From Polyangiaceae bacterium (GTDB taxonomy: Bacteria; Myxococcota_A; Polyangia; Polyangiales; Polyangiaceae), in NCBI GenBank assembly GCA_020633205.1, contig JACKEB010000011.1, positions 124,001 through 188,000 on the forward strand: a DNA stretch of 64,000 nt. The letters run 5' to 3'. The position numbers and the translations under genes are program-made. Below, piece after piece: positions 17,022 through 25,621 of this stretch. The notes beneath the pieces were generated by a model, which saw only the letters and a program-made list of their open reading frames with translations, made no database searches and had not been told where the DNA came from. The stretch's first letter is position 1. The number at the start of each line of letters is the position of its first letter.

Positions 17022-18593
17022 ATGTCGTCCGATAACAGCTCCCCCTCCGCTGATCCCACTCTGGCAAAGCTCGACGCGTTGAACGCCCAGGCCCTCGAGG
17101 GCGGGGGCAAGGCGCGCATCGAGAAGCAGCACGCCGCTGGCAAGCTTACCGCGCGGGAACGCATCGACCTGTTGCTCGATCCCGGCTCATTCGTCGAGGT
17201 CGATCGCTTCGTCACCCACCGCTGCGGTGACTTCGGCATGAACGAGCAGAAGGTGCTGGGTGACGGGGTGGTCACTGGCTACGGCTTCGTCGACGGCCGT
17301 AAGACGTTCGTCTTTGCTCAAGACTTTACGGTTTTTGGTGGCTCCTTGAGCGCCACCTACGCCTCGAAGATCTGCAAGATCATGGATCTGGCGATGAAGG
17401 TTGGCGCGCCGGTGATTGGCCTGAACGACTCGGGCGGCGCACGCATTCAGGAGGGTGTCGAGTCACTCGCTGGCTACGCCGACATCTTCCTGCGCAACAC
17501 GTTGGCGAGCGGTGTCATCCCGCAGATCAGCGCGATCATGGGGCCGTGCGCGGGTGGCGCGGTGTACAGCCCAGCCATCACGGACTTCATCCACATGGTG
17601 GAGGAGTCGAGCTACATGTTCATCACGGGGCCCGACGTCATCAAGACGGTGACCCATGAAGAGGTGAGCAAAGAAGAGCTCGGTGGCGCTTCGGCCCACG
17701 CCAGCAAGAGCGGCGTCTGTCACTTCACAGCGCCCGACGACGCGGCGTGCCTCGCCCAAGTGCGTGAGCTGCTCTCCTTCTTGCCGTCGAACAACACGGA
17801 AGATCCTCCGCGCCGCCCCGTGTCTGATCCGCTGGATCGTGAGGAAAGCGCCCTCGACACGATGATTCCGCGCGAAAGCAACAAGCCGTATGACATGAAG
17901 AATGTCATCCGCGCGGCGGTCGATGATGGCTACCTCTTCGAGGTTCAAGAGCAGTACGCGCGCAACATGGTCTGCGGCTTCGCGCGCCTCGGTGGACGCC
18001 CGGTTGGCATCGTCGCAAACCAGCCCGCGATGCTCGCCGGTGTGCTCGACATTGACGCCAGCATCAAGGCCGCGCGCTTCGTGCGTTTCTGCGACTGCTT
18101 CAATCTACCCATCGTGACCTGGGTCGATGTGCCCGGCTTCTTGCCCGGCGTGACCCAGGAGCACCGGGGCATCATCACCCACGGTGCCAAGCTGTTGTAC
18201 GCGTTCTGCGAAGCAACCGTACCGAAGCTGACGGTGATCACCCGCAAGGCCTACGGTGGCGCTTACGACGTCATGAGCAGCAAGCACATCCGCGGTGATG
18301 TGAACCTCGCCTTCCCCACCGCTGAGATCGCGGTGATGGGCTCCGACGGCGCCGTCAACATCGTTTACCGCAAGGAAATCGAGAAGGCGGATGACGCCGA
18401 AGCGACGCGCGCGGCCTTCGTACAGGAGTACAAGGACAAGTTCGCGAACCCCTACAAGGCCGCGGAGCTAGGCTTTGTCGACGAAGTCATCTACCCGCGT
18501 CAGGTGCGCGCGCGCCTCTGCACCGCGCTCGAGATGCTCAGCACCAAGCGCGAGAAGAACCCGCCGAAGAAGCACGGCAACATCCCGCTGTAA
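17022..18593 (+). CDS. Acyl-CoA carboxylase carboxyltransferase (beta) subunit, propionyl-CoA type
   Basis: Transfers CO2 from carboxybiotin to an acyl-CoA, probably propionyl-CoA, giving methylmalonyl-CoA. The 523-residue length, from ATG 17022, is standard for PccB/AccD5-type proteins. Crotonase-fold oxyanion loops are visible in both halves: DSGGARIQEGVESLAGYADIF with MGPCAGGAVYSPAI, and VPGFLPGVTQEHRGIITHGAKLLYA with RKAYGGAYDVMSSKHIRGD. The region EVSKEELGGASAHASKSGVCHF is typical. No biotin-carboxylase or biotin-carrier gene lies nearby. A longer frame from 16929 covers the intergenic motif region and is unlikely. The exact acyl substrate is not determined from sequence alone. Confidence 0.92.
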   Translation: MSSDNSSPSADPTLAKLDALNAQALEGGGKARIEKQHAAGKLTARERIDLLLDPGSFVEVDRFVTHRCGDFGMNEQKVLGDGVVTGYGFVDGRKTFVFAQDFTVFGGSLSATYASKICKIMDLAMKVGAPVIGLNDSGGARIQEGVESLAGYADIFLRNTLASGVIPQISAIMGPCAGGAVYSPAITDFIHMVEESSYMFITGPDVIKTVTHEEVSKEELGGASAHASKSGVCHFTAPDDAACLAQVRELLSFLPSNNTEDPPRRPVSDPLDREESALDTMIPRESNKPYDMKNVIRAAVDDGYLFEVQEQYARNMVCGFARLGGRPVGIVANQPAMLAGVLDIDASIKAARFVRFCDCFNLPIVTWVDVPGFLPGVTQEHRGIITHGAKLLYAFCEATVPKLTVITRKAYGGAYDVMSSKHIRGDVNLAFPTAEIAVMGSDGAVNIVYRKEIEKADDAEATRAAFVQEYKDKFANPYKAAELGFVDEVIYPRQVRARLCTALEMLSTKREKNPPKKHGNIPL

Positions 18594-18614
18594 GCGGTGC
18601 GCTCTAACAGGACG

Positions 18615-19778
18615 CTACGGGCAGCTCTTCGGCGTCTCTGGGAGGTGGACGAAGCCCCGAATCAGGGCGCCGCTCAGCTTCACCCCGATTCCGAAGGAGA
18701 TCGCGTTGCACTCAAGGCTGGGGTCCCCGTTCGTGCCGTCGTCCCGGATGTCTGACGCGGCGCGCACTTGCTGGGCGATCGAGTCGAAGGTGGACCCGCT
18801 GCAGAGCGACGGATCCAGCGCCCCCGCCACCTGACGCAACGACTCCACCAGCTCTTCCGTGCGGATCAGTCCGGTGAGCCGCATCTCCGTTGGCAGGCCG
18901 TTCGCGGCTTGTATTCCGCGAATCGCGGGACGCCGAACCCTAACCAGTAGTTCCGACCCGGCGAGAGTCAGCGGCAACTCCCAGAAGCCTTGGCCCCAGA
19001 TGTAGATTTCGCCGTTGAGGGTCTCGCCCTCTAGTGGACAATTGGCATTGCCGCCCGGATAGTCTTGGTCGGAGACCCACCAGTCTCCGAGGGTGTTCCC
19101 CGTGAAGGTGTTTGCGCGCCCCATGCTTCCTGGAAGCACCACCCCAAGTCCAGGGCCCGTCGCGATGGCGATTGATTCGCCTGCCTGAGCGCGTGCGTTG
19201 AGTTCCTGTTCCACGCTGGAATCCGTGTTCAGGAGGAGCGGCAAGATGTTTGCGCCAAAGCTGTTGTCGACTCCGTCCGGTCCGTCGCGCTTCACACTGG
19301 AGTTCGCGCCAGCTTGCAGCGTGCAATGATTGGAAGACGCCTGGGAGGACGTGAGGCCGTCAATGTCGTCCCCGTAGTACTGCCAGGCGCTCGAGCTCGG
19401 GGTGCCGTCCGGGTTCGTAGTGCCGAGTTGGAACTCGCTTACGGAGAAGCCTTCATCCACGAAGGAGCCCCCGCCAGCAAAGCCACCCGTACCACCGATG
19501 CCTGACTCGCCTGCACTGCTCCCACCCGTACCGGGTCCACCTCCGAAGGCGCTGCCTGCCGTACCCGTGCCCCCCGTGCCGCTCCCCGCGTTTCCAGAGC
19601 CACCGTTAGCCACACCGCCGCTGCCACCGGCAGAAACGCCGCCATTGGCCACACCACCGGTTGATCCAGCGCTACCTCCCGCGCCGCCGGTGTCAGCTCC
19701 GATGTTGGAGACCTTGCCGCAGCCCATCAGCAAAGGCGCCGAGAGCAGGGCCGTTAGTCCTCGTCTTCCCCAAACCAT
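18615..19778 (-). CDS. Gly-rich-linker lipoprotein, tandem paralog 1
   Basis: A 387-residue exported protein of unknown function. The signal ends LLMGCGKV, a lipobox-like site near Cys20. Residues about 30-110 are a GGSAG/GGVANGG-type linker, typical of surface lipoproteins in Polyangiales. The folded part is about 275 residues. Shared blocks with the next gene are FGANI(L/M)xLLL, EGFxVxxxELGxxxPxG and ADIRDDGxNGDPSxxCNAISxGIxV. The neighbour lies upstream on the same strand, 95 bases away, so they are a tandem duplication that has diverged a good deal. I recognise no catalytic motif; it could be a binding or surface protein. Confidence 0.75.
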   Translation of the reverse strand: MVWGRRGLTALLSAPLLMGCGKVSNIGADTGGAGGSAGSTGGVANGGVSAGGSGGVANGGSGNAGSGTGGTGTAGSAFGGGPGTGGSSAGESGIGGTGGFAGGGSFVDEGFSVSEFQLGTTNPDGTPSSSAWQYYGDDIDGLTSSQASSNHCTLQAGANSSVKRDGPDGVDNSFGANILPLLLNTDSSVEQELNARAQAGESIAIATGPGLGVVLPGSMGRANTFTGNTLGDWWVSDQDYPGGNANCPLEGETLNGEIYIWGQGFWELPLTLAGSELLVRVRRPAIRGIQAANGLPTEMRLTGLIRTEELVESLRQVAGALDPSLCSGSTFDSIAQQVRAASDIRDDGTNGDPSLECNAISFGIGVKLSGALIRGFVHLPETPKSCP

Positions 19779-19873
19779 GCTGACGTAAAGTCTAGCCGCA
19801 GACGCTCATCGGCGGTTGCGCCACCCGCAAACGCGAGCCTCGCGCTGAAGTCGACGGAGGAGAAGGGTGCTGA

Positions 19874-21088
19874 CTAGAAGCAAGTGATCTTCTGATCGTC
19901 GCCCCCGTCGTAGCCAAAGAAGAGCATGGGATCGAGCTCGACGGCGATGCCAATGGAGATGGCGTTGCATGGCACAGATGGGTCGCCGTTCTGGCCATCG
20001 TCACGAATGTCCGCTGCCGCTCGAATCTGGGCTGCGATTGAGTCGAAGGTCGAGCCATCGCACAGCGCGAGATCGAATCCGCCGGCTGCCTGCCGGAAGG
20101 ACTCGATGAGCTCTTCCGTGCGGATCACGCCGGCGAGCATGACGTTGGAGAGCTGCTCCGTTGCCGGATCGATGTCCGCGATCAGGCGGGTCTTACGCAC
20201 CTTGACGATGAGATCCGTATCCACGATGGGGAGATGCAGCTCCCAGAAACCGCTGCCGGAGAGCTCGAGCTCGCCTTGGAAGGTTCCTCCCATCAGCTCG
20301 CAGCGCGGCACGCCGTTGGGGTAGCCGTTTTCGTAGGCCCACCAAGGCTCCGACAGCTGGTAGCCGGTGCCGCGAGTGTGCGCTCGGCCGATGCTGCCCG
20401 CGACGTCGGAACCCGTCAAGTGAGGGCTCAGAACGATAGCTAACGAACGACCGCGATCGATGCTGTACTGGAGGTCGTCACTCAATGTGGGCTGGAGCGC
20501 AAGCAGCAGCTGCATGATGTTGGCACCAAAGCTGTTGTCGATACCCCCGAGGCCGTCGGTCTTCACCGCCGAAGGATTCGCTCCAGGCAACAATTGGCAG
20601 TGGTTCGTGGAGTTCCCGTCAGAGCTGAGGCCGTCGATGTCTGCGCCCAAATATTTCCACGCGGATGAATTTGGGTCGCCGTTCGGATCCCGATCTCCCA
20701 GCTCGATGCGGTGTACGACGAAGCCCTCCCCGACGACCGACACCGATCCGGCGACGCCCCCAACGCCTCCCCAGCTCGTGCCACCAGATCCGCTGCCAGT
20801 GCCGGCAACGCCGGAACCAGCAACGCCGGAGCCGCCTACGTTCCCAACGCCCCCGCCGTAGCCTCCGACGCCGTTTCCTCCGTTGGCGCCGTTGCCCCAG
20901 GTTCCCCCTTCCGGGCTACCGCCACCAAAGCCGCCGTTCACTGCGGGGCTTCCGCCCCAGGGTCCCGACATGTCTCCGGCGGTTCCACCGCTCTCTTCCG
21001 AGTCACCGGTCGCTTTCCCACACGAAAAGACGGTACACGCGGCAAAGGTGAGCAAGGCGCTACGCTTCCATACGGATCGGGCGAACAT
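19874..21088 (-). CDS. Gly-rich-linker lipoprotein, tandem paralog 2
   Basis: Paralog of the gene directly downstream. The start is ATG 21088 (MFARSVWKRSALL), placing a basic stretch before the signal helix and the lipobox-like TVFSCGK; a longer frame to 21160 is unlikely. A Gly-rich linker covers about residues 30-125. The folded domain contains SVVGEGFVVHRIELGDRDPNG, NSFGANIMQLLL, LIRTEE-type segments (VIRTEELIESFRQAAGGFD) and the shared ADIRDDGQNGDPS block. It ends in CF. Shared segments are clearly homologous over the whole folded domain. The order of the pair suggests co-transcription starting from this gene. Confidence 0.75.
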   Translation of the reverse strand: MFARSVWKRSALLTFAACTVFSCGKATGDSEESGGTAGDMSGPWGGSPAVNGGFGGGSPEGGTWGNGANGGNGVGGYGGGVGNVGGSGVAGSGVAGTGSGSGGTSWGGVGGVAGSVSVVGEGFVVHRIELGDRDPNGDPNSSAWKYLGADIDGLSSDGNSTNHCQLLPGANPSAVKTDGLGGIDNSFGANIMQLLLALQPTLSDDLQYSIDRGRSLAIVLSPHLTGSDVAGSIGRAHTRGTGYQLSEPWWAYENGYPNGVPRCELMGGTFQGELELSGSGFWELHLPIVDTDLIVKVRKTRLIADIDPATEQLSNVMLAGVIRTEELIESFRQAAGGFDLALCDGSTFDSIAAQIRAAADIRDDGQNGDPSVPCNAISIGIAVELDPMLFFGYDGGDDQKITCF

Positions 21089-21229
21089 GCTACTAGGATA
21101 GCCTATGGTCTGAGCTTCCAGAGCACCCACGCGCAAACACGAGCGTTGGGGTCCCCGCATGTGTGTCGAGCTGGGACTGGGTGCGCCGAACCGTGCCGAT
21201 CTGGCGCGCTCAGGCGCCGATGTGCCGCC

Positions 21230-22402
21230 TCAGGGCAGCGATGCGGTGAGTGCACGCCCTTGAGGGCCCAACTTGGCACGTTTTGCCTCGGCTTTGGCTG
21301 TGCCGTTCGCCGTGGCGGGATCCATCACCAGCACGACAACCCCGTCGAGAACGGCTAGATCGCCGGCCTTCTTGATGTGCATGCCGCCTTCCAAGGAATA
21401 GTAGCCTTTCGCGGAGAACGCCTGCCGACTCCCTCGAGCGAGCAGCCAGCCCTCCTTCAGCTCCCGCGCGGTAGCGAAGGACCTGGCCGGCTCGTCTCCC
21501 GCATAGGGCGCGGGGTCATGCAGGACCAGCACGTTAGGATCCGCGAGGAAATGCTCATCGACGCCGGCCGCGATCACCGTCAACCAGTGGCCCCCGGTTC
21601 GCTGCAGCACCTTCGAGCGGGGCACTGGCGTGTACCAACCGACGTGGATGAACGCCACGCCACCCTGCTTTAGCGCCTCGGCGATCCAGGGTAACTGCGG
21701 CTTGCGCACCCCGGTGCTGAACGCCTTTTGGTGTCCCCGCCAGCCCTGATATTCGAGGCGCTGGTAGCGGTAGCCGTGACGCTTGACGAAGCGGTGTAGC
21801 CCGCGCAACACGCCGACGGGGCCGGTGCCGCTCCAACGGCTGGTACCCATGAATGGTGCAGCGCTGATCTCCCGCACGAGCTCCAGCTGGCGCTCATGGA
21901 TCCGCTCCGGTAGATCATTCCCTGCGGAAGCATCCACAGCACCTGGTGCCTCAGCGGCCGCGGGAAGCAGTTCCGGGTAGCCGTGCTGGCTCAGCCAAAC
22001 CAAGCCATTCGAAACCGCGACCGGGCCGCAGTGTGAGTTTCCGCCTCCGGCGACGCCGAGCGCGGGATCCGTCTGCGTGAGATCTGGCAACACGGGCCAG
22101 GTCTCTCGAGGCTCCTGGATTTGGGGGGGAGGGGACGCTTGCTCGACCTCCCCGGCTCCTGTCCCTGCGCGCGTTGGCGCTGCCTGCTTTGAATCGGGCG
22201 CGTCGGACGGCGCTCCAGCGACGTCTGGCTGCGACGTCGCTGGGAGGCCCAGAGCAGCGGGCATCCCCAACACCGACAGACCGCCACACAGGCAGAGCAC
22301 TGAACCGATGCTAACAGGCCAAAACCACTTCAAGACCGCTCTCCCGAGCGACGCGCAGGCGTCGCCGCCGTCTCTTAGCACAAGGCGCTCGGAGGCGACC
22401 AA
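21230..22402 (-). CDS. C39-like papain-fold peptidase, membrane-anchored
   Basis: A 390-residue protein with an N-terminal membrane anchor or signal (VSIGSVLCLCGGLSVLGMPAALG, about residues 30-55) and a Pro/Ala-rich linker to about residue 110. The domain that follows has the papain-like arrangement of C39-type families: a Cys in SHCGPVAVSNGLVWL, a His in TGGHWLTVIAAG, and an Asp in VLHDPAPYAG. That is a complete Cys-His-Asp set. Membership in the C39-like or BtrH-like group is a pattern-based inference; the substrate is unknown. The linker DNA contains a G-rich run (22117-22134) resembling the dispersed motif. Confidence 0.6.
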   Translation of the reverse strand: MVASERLVLRDGGDACASLGRAVLKWFWPVSIGSVLCLCGGLSVLGMPAALGLPATSQPDVAGAPSDAPDSKQAAPTRAGTGAGEVEQASPPPQIQEPRETWPVLPDLTQTDPALGVAGGGNSHCGPVAVSNGLVWLSQHGYPELLPAAAEAPGAVDASAGNDLPERIHERQLELVREISAAPFMGTSRWSGTGPVGVLRGLHRFVKRHGYRYQRLEYQGWRGHQKAFSTGVRKPQLPWIAEALKQGGVAFIHVGWYTPVPRSKVLQRTGGHWLTVIAAGVDEHFLADPNVLVLHDPAPYAGDEPARSFATARELKEGWLLARGSRQAFSAKGYYSLEGGMHIKKAGDLAVLDGVVVLVMDPATANGTAKAEAKRAKLGPQGRALTASLP

Positions 22403-22436
22403 TCCCCGGTGTGAGCGATGCGTACGAGGCCCCCGG

Positions 22437-23609
22437 CTAGATCAAGACTCGAACGATACACACCACCACCAGCAGCCCGAGCGACCCAAAGATCAACTGG
22501 CCGCCGCGCCGGTACGCGACTTCGTCGAACGCAAACATCGCCCTCGCCCACAGCTCGAGTTCGACCGCTGCGTCGTAGACTCGCTCGCTCTGCTCTCGGA
22601 TCGGACGTAGCTGGGCTTCCTCGACGGCAAGGTTACCCGGAGTTCGTAGCACCTGCCGCCCGACTTCAGTCAGGGCCTGAATGACTTCAGCCTGAGCCTC
22701 GTTCAGGCCACGGGTTCGCAAGCTGGTCTGCTTGCGGAAGGCGTCGCTCAGCTGCTTGCGTTCTTTCGCTAGCTGGCCTCGCTCCCGCTCCAGCGTTTCC
22801 ATGCGGTGAAGCGCCTCACGCAGCGGTCGCTCGCGCTGCTCCAGCTCTTGACGAAGTTGTTGTACGCCGGGAGTTTCCTCCGCGATCCGTTGCTGGAGCT
22901 CTTGAGCGCGTTGAGCGAGGGCCGCCGGATCCGCTGGGCTAACGCCTTCGGCCGCCCTGCTGATCACTTCGTTGGTCGACCGCAGTTCGATGTGCAGGCG
23001 CTTGAACGCGATTTCGGCGCGCTTGTACTGGTCTCTAGATCGGGATGCCTCGTGGTCGAGGGCACCAATCTGCTGACGCAGGCCCTCTTGTTCGACCTGA
23101 AGATCGATGTCGCGCTGGTCGAGTAGCCCGCACTTCTCTTGGAACTCCTGCTCCACCGCGGCGTAGGCATTGCTGCGCTCTCCGGCGCGCTGCTCGACAT
23201 CGTAGAGTGGCTGTAACAGCCGTGATGTCGACCGGTCTTGCTCGATCTCGACGCGCAGGGTGTCTGCGAACTCTGCCAGAGCGCGATCGCGTTGTGTTTC
23301 GAGTGAGACTAAGCGGTGCTCCGCCAGACGGATCTTGCTCTTCAGTTCGCGTCGGCGCAGAAACACTCGCCAGGCATACGCTGGAGCCGTGAGCCAGCCT
23401 TTCGGGGCCTCGCCGAAGTCTGCGGCAACCTCCACGTCTACCTGGTCAATGGGTAGCTCGTTCGGCGCCGGTGTATCTCCGCGCGGATATTCTCTTGGCA
23501 AAGCCGACAAGGAATTTTGACGGGGCCGGCCGTGTACCCCAGACTGACTAGGCCGTGAGGGATACTCTCCGGAGCGATCCGCTTCCGGTTCCAGATCCGG
23601 GCTGAGCAA
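22437..23609 (-). CDS. Coiled-coil protein with C-terminal TM, probable 3' part of a frameshifted gene
   Basis: A 390-residue frame opening with a weak TTG at 23609. From about residue 75 it has a short hydrophobic/basic segment (WLTAPAYAWRVFLRRRELKSK). A long Glu/Arg/Gln-rich coiled coil follows to about residue 350, ending in one transmembrane helix at the C-terminus (GGQLIFGSLGLLVVVCIVRVLI). Residues 1-60 are Pro/Ser-rich. The open frame overlaps the 23548-24018 frame, and the protein continues naturally backward through two other frames (see the frameshift finding), so this is probably the C-terminal part of one longer protein. Family unknown. Confidence 0.6.
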   Translation of the reverse strand: MLSPDLEPEADRSGEYPSRPSQSGVHGRPRQNSLSALPREYPRGDTPAPNELPIDQVDVEVAADFGEAPKGWLTAPAYAWRVFLRRRELKSKIRLAEHRLVSLETQRDRALAEFADTLRVEIEQDRSTSRLLQPLYDVEQRAGERSNAYAAVEQEFQEKCGLLDQRDIDLQVEQEGLRQQIGALDHEASRSRDQYKRAEIAFKRLHIELRSTNEVISRAAEGVSPADPAALAQRAQELQQRIAEETPGVQQLRQELEQRERPLREALHRMETLERERGQLAKERKQLSDAFRKQTSLRTRGLNEAQAEVIQALTEVGRQVLRTPGNLAVEEAQLRPIREQSERVYDAAVELELWARAMFAFDEVAYRRGGQLIFGSLGLLVVVCIVRVLI

Positions 23610-24018
23610 AGCGAGCGGCTGGGCACCCCGGGGACTGGCGGAAGCGCCTCATCGAAGTCACCGAAGTCCAGATTGCTGCCGTAGTTGGCGAAGGATCCGC
23701 TGCGGGGTTGGAAGGCCCTTGGCCTCCGAGCTCCAAGTTGCTCGCCGCACCGGGTTCCAGCGTGAGCTCGTTGCCGTAGCCCATGCCGCCGATCATCCCG
23801 CCTGGTGCGTCGTTCAGGTCGAGCTTGCCACCGCTCTCCCCACCGAAGAAGTCGGCGTCGAACGTGCCCGCACCGAAGAGGTCTTGGGGGTCCCCACTTG
23901 GATTTCCTTGTGGATTCGGGCGTGACTGGCGTGGACCCGAGGCTGGGGTGCGCGCGAACAGATCGAGTTCCGGTACACCGGAGGTTGACCCAGGGTTCTG
24001 CGGCCACTTCCCACCCAT
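23548..24018 (-). CDS. Gly/Asp/Phe-rich N-terminal fragment, probable 5' part of frameshifted gene
   Basis: Opens at ATG 24018 (MGGKWPQNPG) with a disordered, Gly/Asp/Phe-rich composition (DLFGAGTFDADFFGGESGGKLDLNDAP). Around 23690-23720 the same style continues in a different frame (SFANYGSNLDFGDFDEAL). Around 23625-23640 it shifts again into the frame of the coiled-coil gene. The C-terminus of this frame after about residue 110 (TAAIWTSVTSMRRF) looks like out-of-frame translation. Two single-base indels or sequencing errors, one beside a CCCCGGGG run, would unite the pair into one protein of about 525 residues. Confidence 0.5.
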   Translation of the reverse strand: MGGKWPQNPGSTSGVPELDLFARTPASGPRQSRPNPQGNPSGDPQDLFGAGTFDADFFGGESGGKLDLNDAPGGMIGGMGYGNELTLEPGAASNLELGGQGPSNPAADPSPTTAAIWTSVTSMRRFRQSPGCPAARFAQPGSGTGSGSLRRVSLTA

Positions 24019-24112
24019 AACCTCACGAGCATAGCTTAGGACTGGGCGCCTCGCCGATTATTCCATGCGTTTGATTCCGTGCTGAAAACCGATTTCAGTA
24101 TGTTTGTCAGTT
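24019..24112. other. Short intergenic stretch before the minisatellite
   Basis: No gene seen. It should carry the promoter of the frameshifted gene on the minus strand. Confidence 0.4.
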
Positions 24113-24302
24113 GCGGCGTTCGGTCAGTCGCGGCGTTCGGTCGGCTGCAGCGCTGTTCAGGCTGCAGTGTTGTCCAGGCTGCAGTGTTGTCCAGGCTGCA
24201 GTGTTGTCCAGGCTGCAGTGTTGTCCAGGCTGCAGTGTTGTCCAGGCTGCAGCGTTGGTCAGGTGCGGTGTCTATTGGCGGCGCTGTCTATTGGCGGCGC
24301 TG
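24113..24302. repeat. 17-bp tandem repeat (minisatellite) plus 16-bp duplication
   Basis: From 24143 to 24261 there are seven 17-base units based on GGCTGCAGTGTTGTCCA. Units 2-6 (24160-24244) are identical; the first and last are variants. The two preceding 17-base blocks (24113-24129, 24130-24146) share GCGGCGTTCGGTC and keep the same period. A 16-base unit TCTATTGGCGGCGCTG then occurs twice (24271-24302). There are no unique spacers, so it is not a CRISPR array. Each unit has a PstI-like CTGCAG core. Period 17 is not a multiple of 3, arguing against a coding repeat. Confidence 0.9.
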
Positions 24303-24405
24303 TCACACATTGTCTGTTGGTGTGCGCTTTGACATCCGTGGGGAAAGAAGCGGTCATCGTCCCGGCGCATCGATCGCGGTCGCGCCGGAGTCTTTGGGTG
24401 CAAAT
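24303..24405. other. Spacer between minisatellite and membrane-protein gene
   Basis: About 100 bases with no gene or obvious hairpin. Confidence 0.4.
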
Positions 24406-25197
24406 TTAAGCTGCGTCGGGGCCCGCTGAGTGTGCGTCTGCCGTCCGTTTGGCGTGTTGGCTGAGCTCACGATGGAAGGAGCAAAACGCCGACTCCTCGG
24501 GCCAGCTGGGGGCGTTTTTCAGAAGCGCCTGCGCATGCTGTCGATCGCCATGTTCAATCCGGGCGATAGCCGCCGCATAGCGAAGTGCCCAGTGCAGAAC
24601 TGGCGTATCTCGTGAGGCGCGCTCCAGGCGCTCGGCATCGCCGGCCTGGCTCTGACGCGCGAAGGCCCGTGCTAGGGCACTCAGTGCACCGCGCAGCTCG
24701 CTCACCCGCTTCCCCAGTGAAGCGTTGCTTGACGGGAGGGGTAGCGCCTCGAGCTCGCGTGCTTTGGTCAGGGCAGCCTCGCGCTCCCCCTCGAAAGCAT
24801 CCAGCATGGTCTCGAGAAGTAGCCGGTGCTCGAATGCCGCCTCCCAGGCGGGGCCCCGGGTGGCTCTTCGAAGCATGCCGCGTGCGCGCTCAAGGTGGCC
24901 AGACGCAGCGAGCGCCGTTGCTGCCATGAGCGGTACCAACGTCGACGCATGAGGCAGTCCCTCGAGGGTCGGTCCCCATAGCTCGAGGACGGCGTCTGGG
25001 TCCCCAGCCGTCAGCGTCTTGATCACTCTGCGGCGTCTGAGCAGATGCAAGGTCGCCATGCAGATCCCCGCCGCGGCGATCAGCCCAGCGATCCACGGAG
25101 AGCGCAGCGAGAGGTGCGCGCCCAGTGCGACGCAGGCTGCAGAAGCCACGAACCAAAGCCGACTTCGCCAGGTGGGTTGGAGACCGGGACCGATCAC
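24406..25197 (-). CDS. Membrane protein with TPR-like helical domain
   Basis: 263 residues with two hydrophobic helices near the N-terminus (LWFVASAACVALGAHLSL; WIAGLIAAAGICMATLHLL) and a basic RRRRVIK turn. A mainly helical, Ala/Leu/Arg-rich domain follows (AATALAASGHLERARGMLRRAT, LRYAAAIARIEHGDRQHAQALLK), with the spacing of degenerate tetratricopeptide repeats. No enzymatic motif is visible. The SRP RNA gene lies on the opposite strand upstream. Function unknown; conserved small TPR membrane proteins like this are common in Myxococcota. Confidence 0.65.
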   Translation of the reverse strand: MIGPGLQPTWRSRLWFVASAACVALGAHLSLRSPWIAGLIAAAGICMATLHLLRRRRVIKTLTAGDPDAVLELWGPTLEGLPHASTLVPLMAATALAASGHLERARGMLRRATRGPAWEAAFEHRLLLETMLDAFEGEREAALTKARELEALPLPSSNASLGKRVSELRGALSALARAFARQSQAGDAERLERASRDTPVLHWALRYAAAIARIEHGDRQHAQALLKNAPSWPEESAFCSFHRELSQHAKRTADAHSAGPDAA

Positions 25198-25469
25198 GAT
25201 GTTGGGGCTCTACGGACTAGGGGTGCGATCATGATGGCCTGGGTTATTGAAGTGTCTTCGGTCGGCAGCGAAGCCTCGAAGATTCTTGCCTCGAACCTCA
25301 ATGCTTGGGCGCTTGGTGCGCAGAGTCAAACGCTGGGCCGATTTGCCCCAGGCAGCTGCATCACGCGCAATGTGGGCCCGAATCGCCCAAACTCGCCGCT
25401 CCTGCACCGCTTTTGCCCAACCCGTGAGCGAGAGCGACTGGACAAGCTCCGGCTCGCGTTGTACCTGAC
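25198..25469. other. Region upstream of SRP RNA gene
   Basis: No protein gene supported. A possible promoter for the RNA is TGGACA at about 25439 with a weak -10 near 25461; spacing is about 16 bases. It must also hold the promoter for the divergent membrane-protein gene. Confidence 0.4.
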
Positions 25470-25560
25470 TCGCGGCCCGCCAACAGCGCACCTCGAACCC
25501 CGCCAGGCCCGGAAGGGAGCAACGGTAGAGGAAAGCGGGTGTGGTGGGCCACTTTGCTTT
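25470..25560 (+). ncRNA. ffs: Small signal recognition particle RNA (4.5S type)
   Basis: RNA scaffold that binds the Ffh M domain for co-translational membrane targeting. The apical signature CAGGCCCGGAAGGGAGCA (25504-25521) matches the family's CAGGUCCGGAAGGAAGCA, with a compensatory U-A to C-G change. The closing helix GGCCCGCC (25474-25481) pairs perfectly with GGTGGGCC (25543-25550, one G-U), and CACC pairs with GGTG inside it. A U-rich tail (CTTTGCTTTTG) follows. The ends are estimated from the outer helix, so the exact limits are uncertain by several bases. It has no Alu domain, as expected for a Gram-negative type. Confidence 0.9.
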
Positions 25561-25621
25561 TGTGGCCTCCGCGGCCTGAGCCTCGTCTCGATAGCAGCCC
25601 GAGGGCAGCGGAGACGGGATA

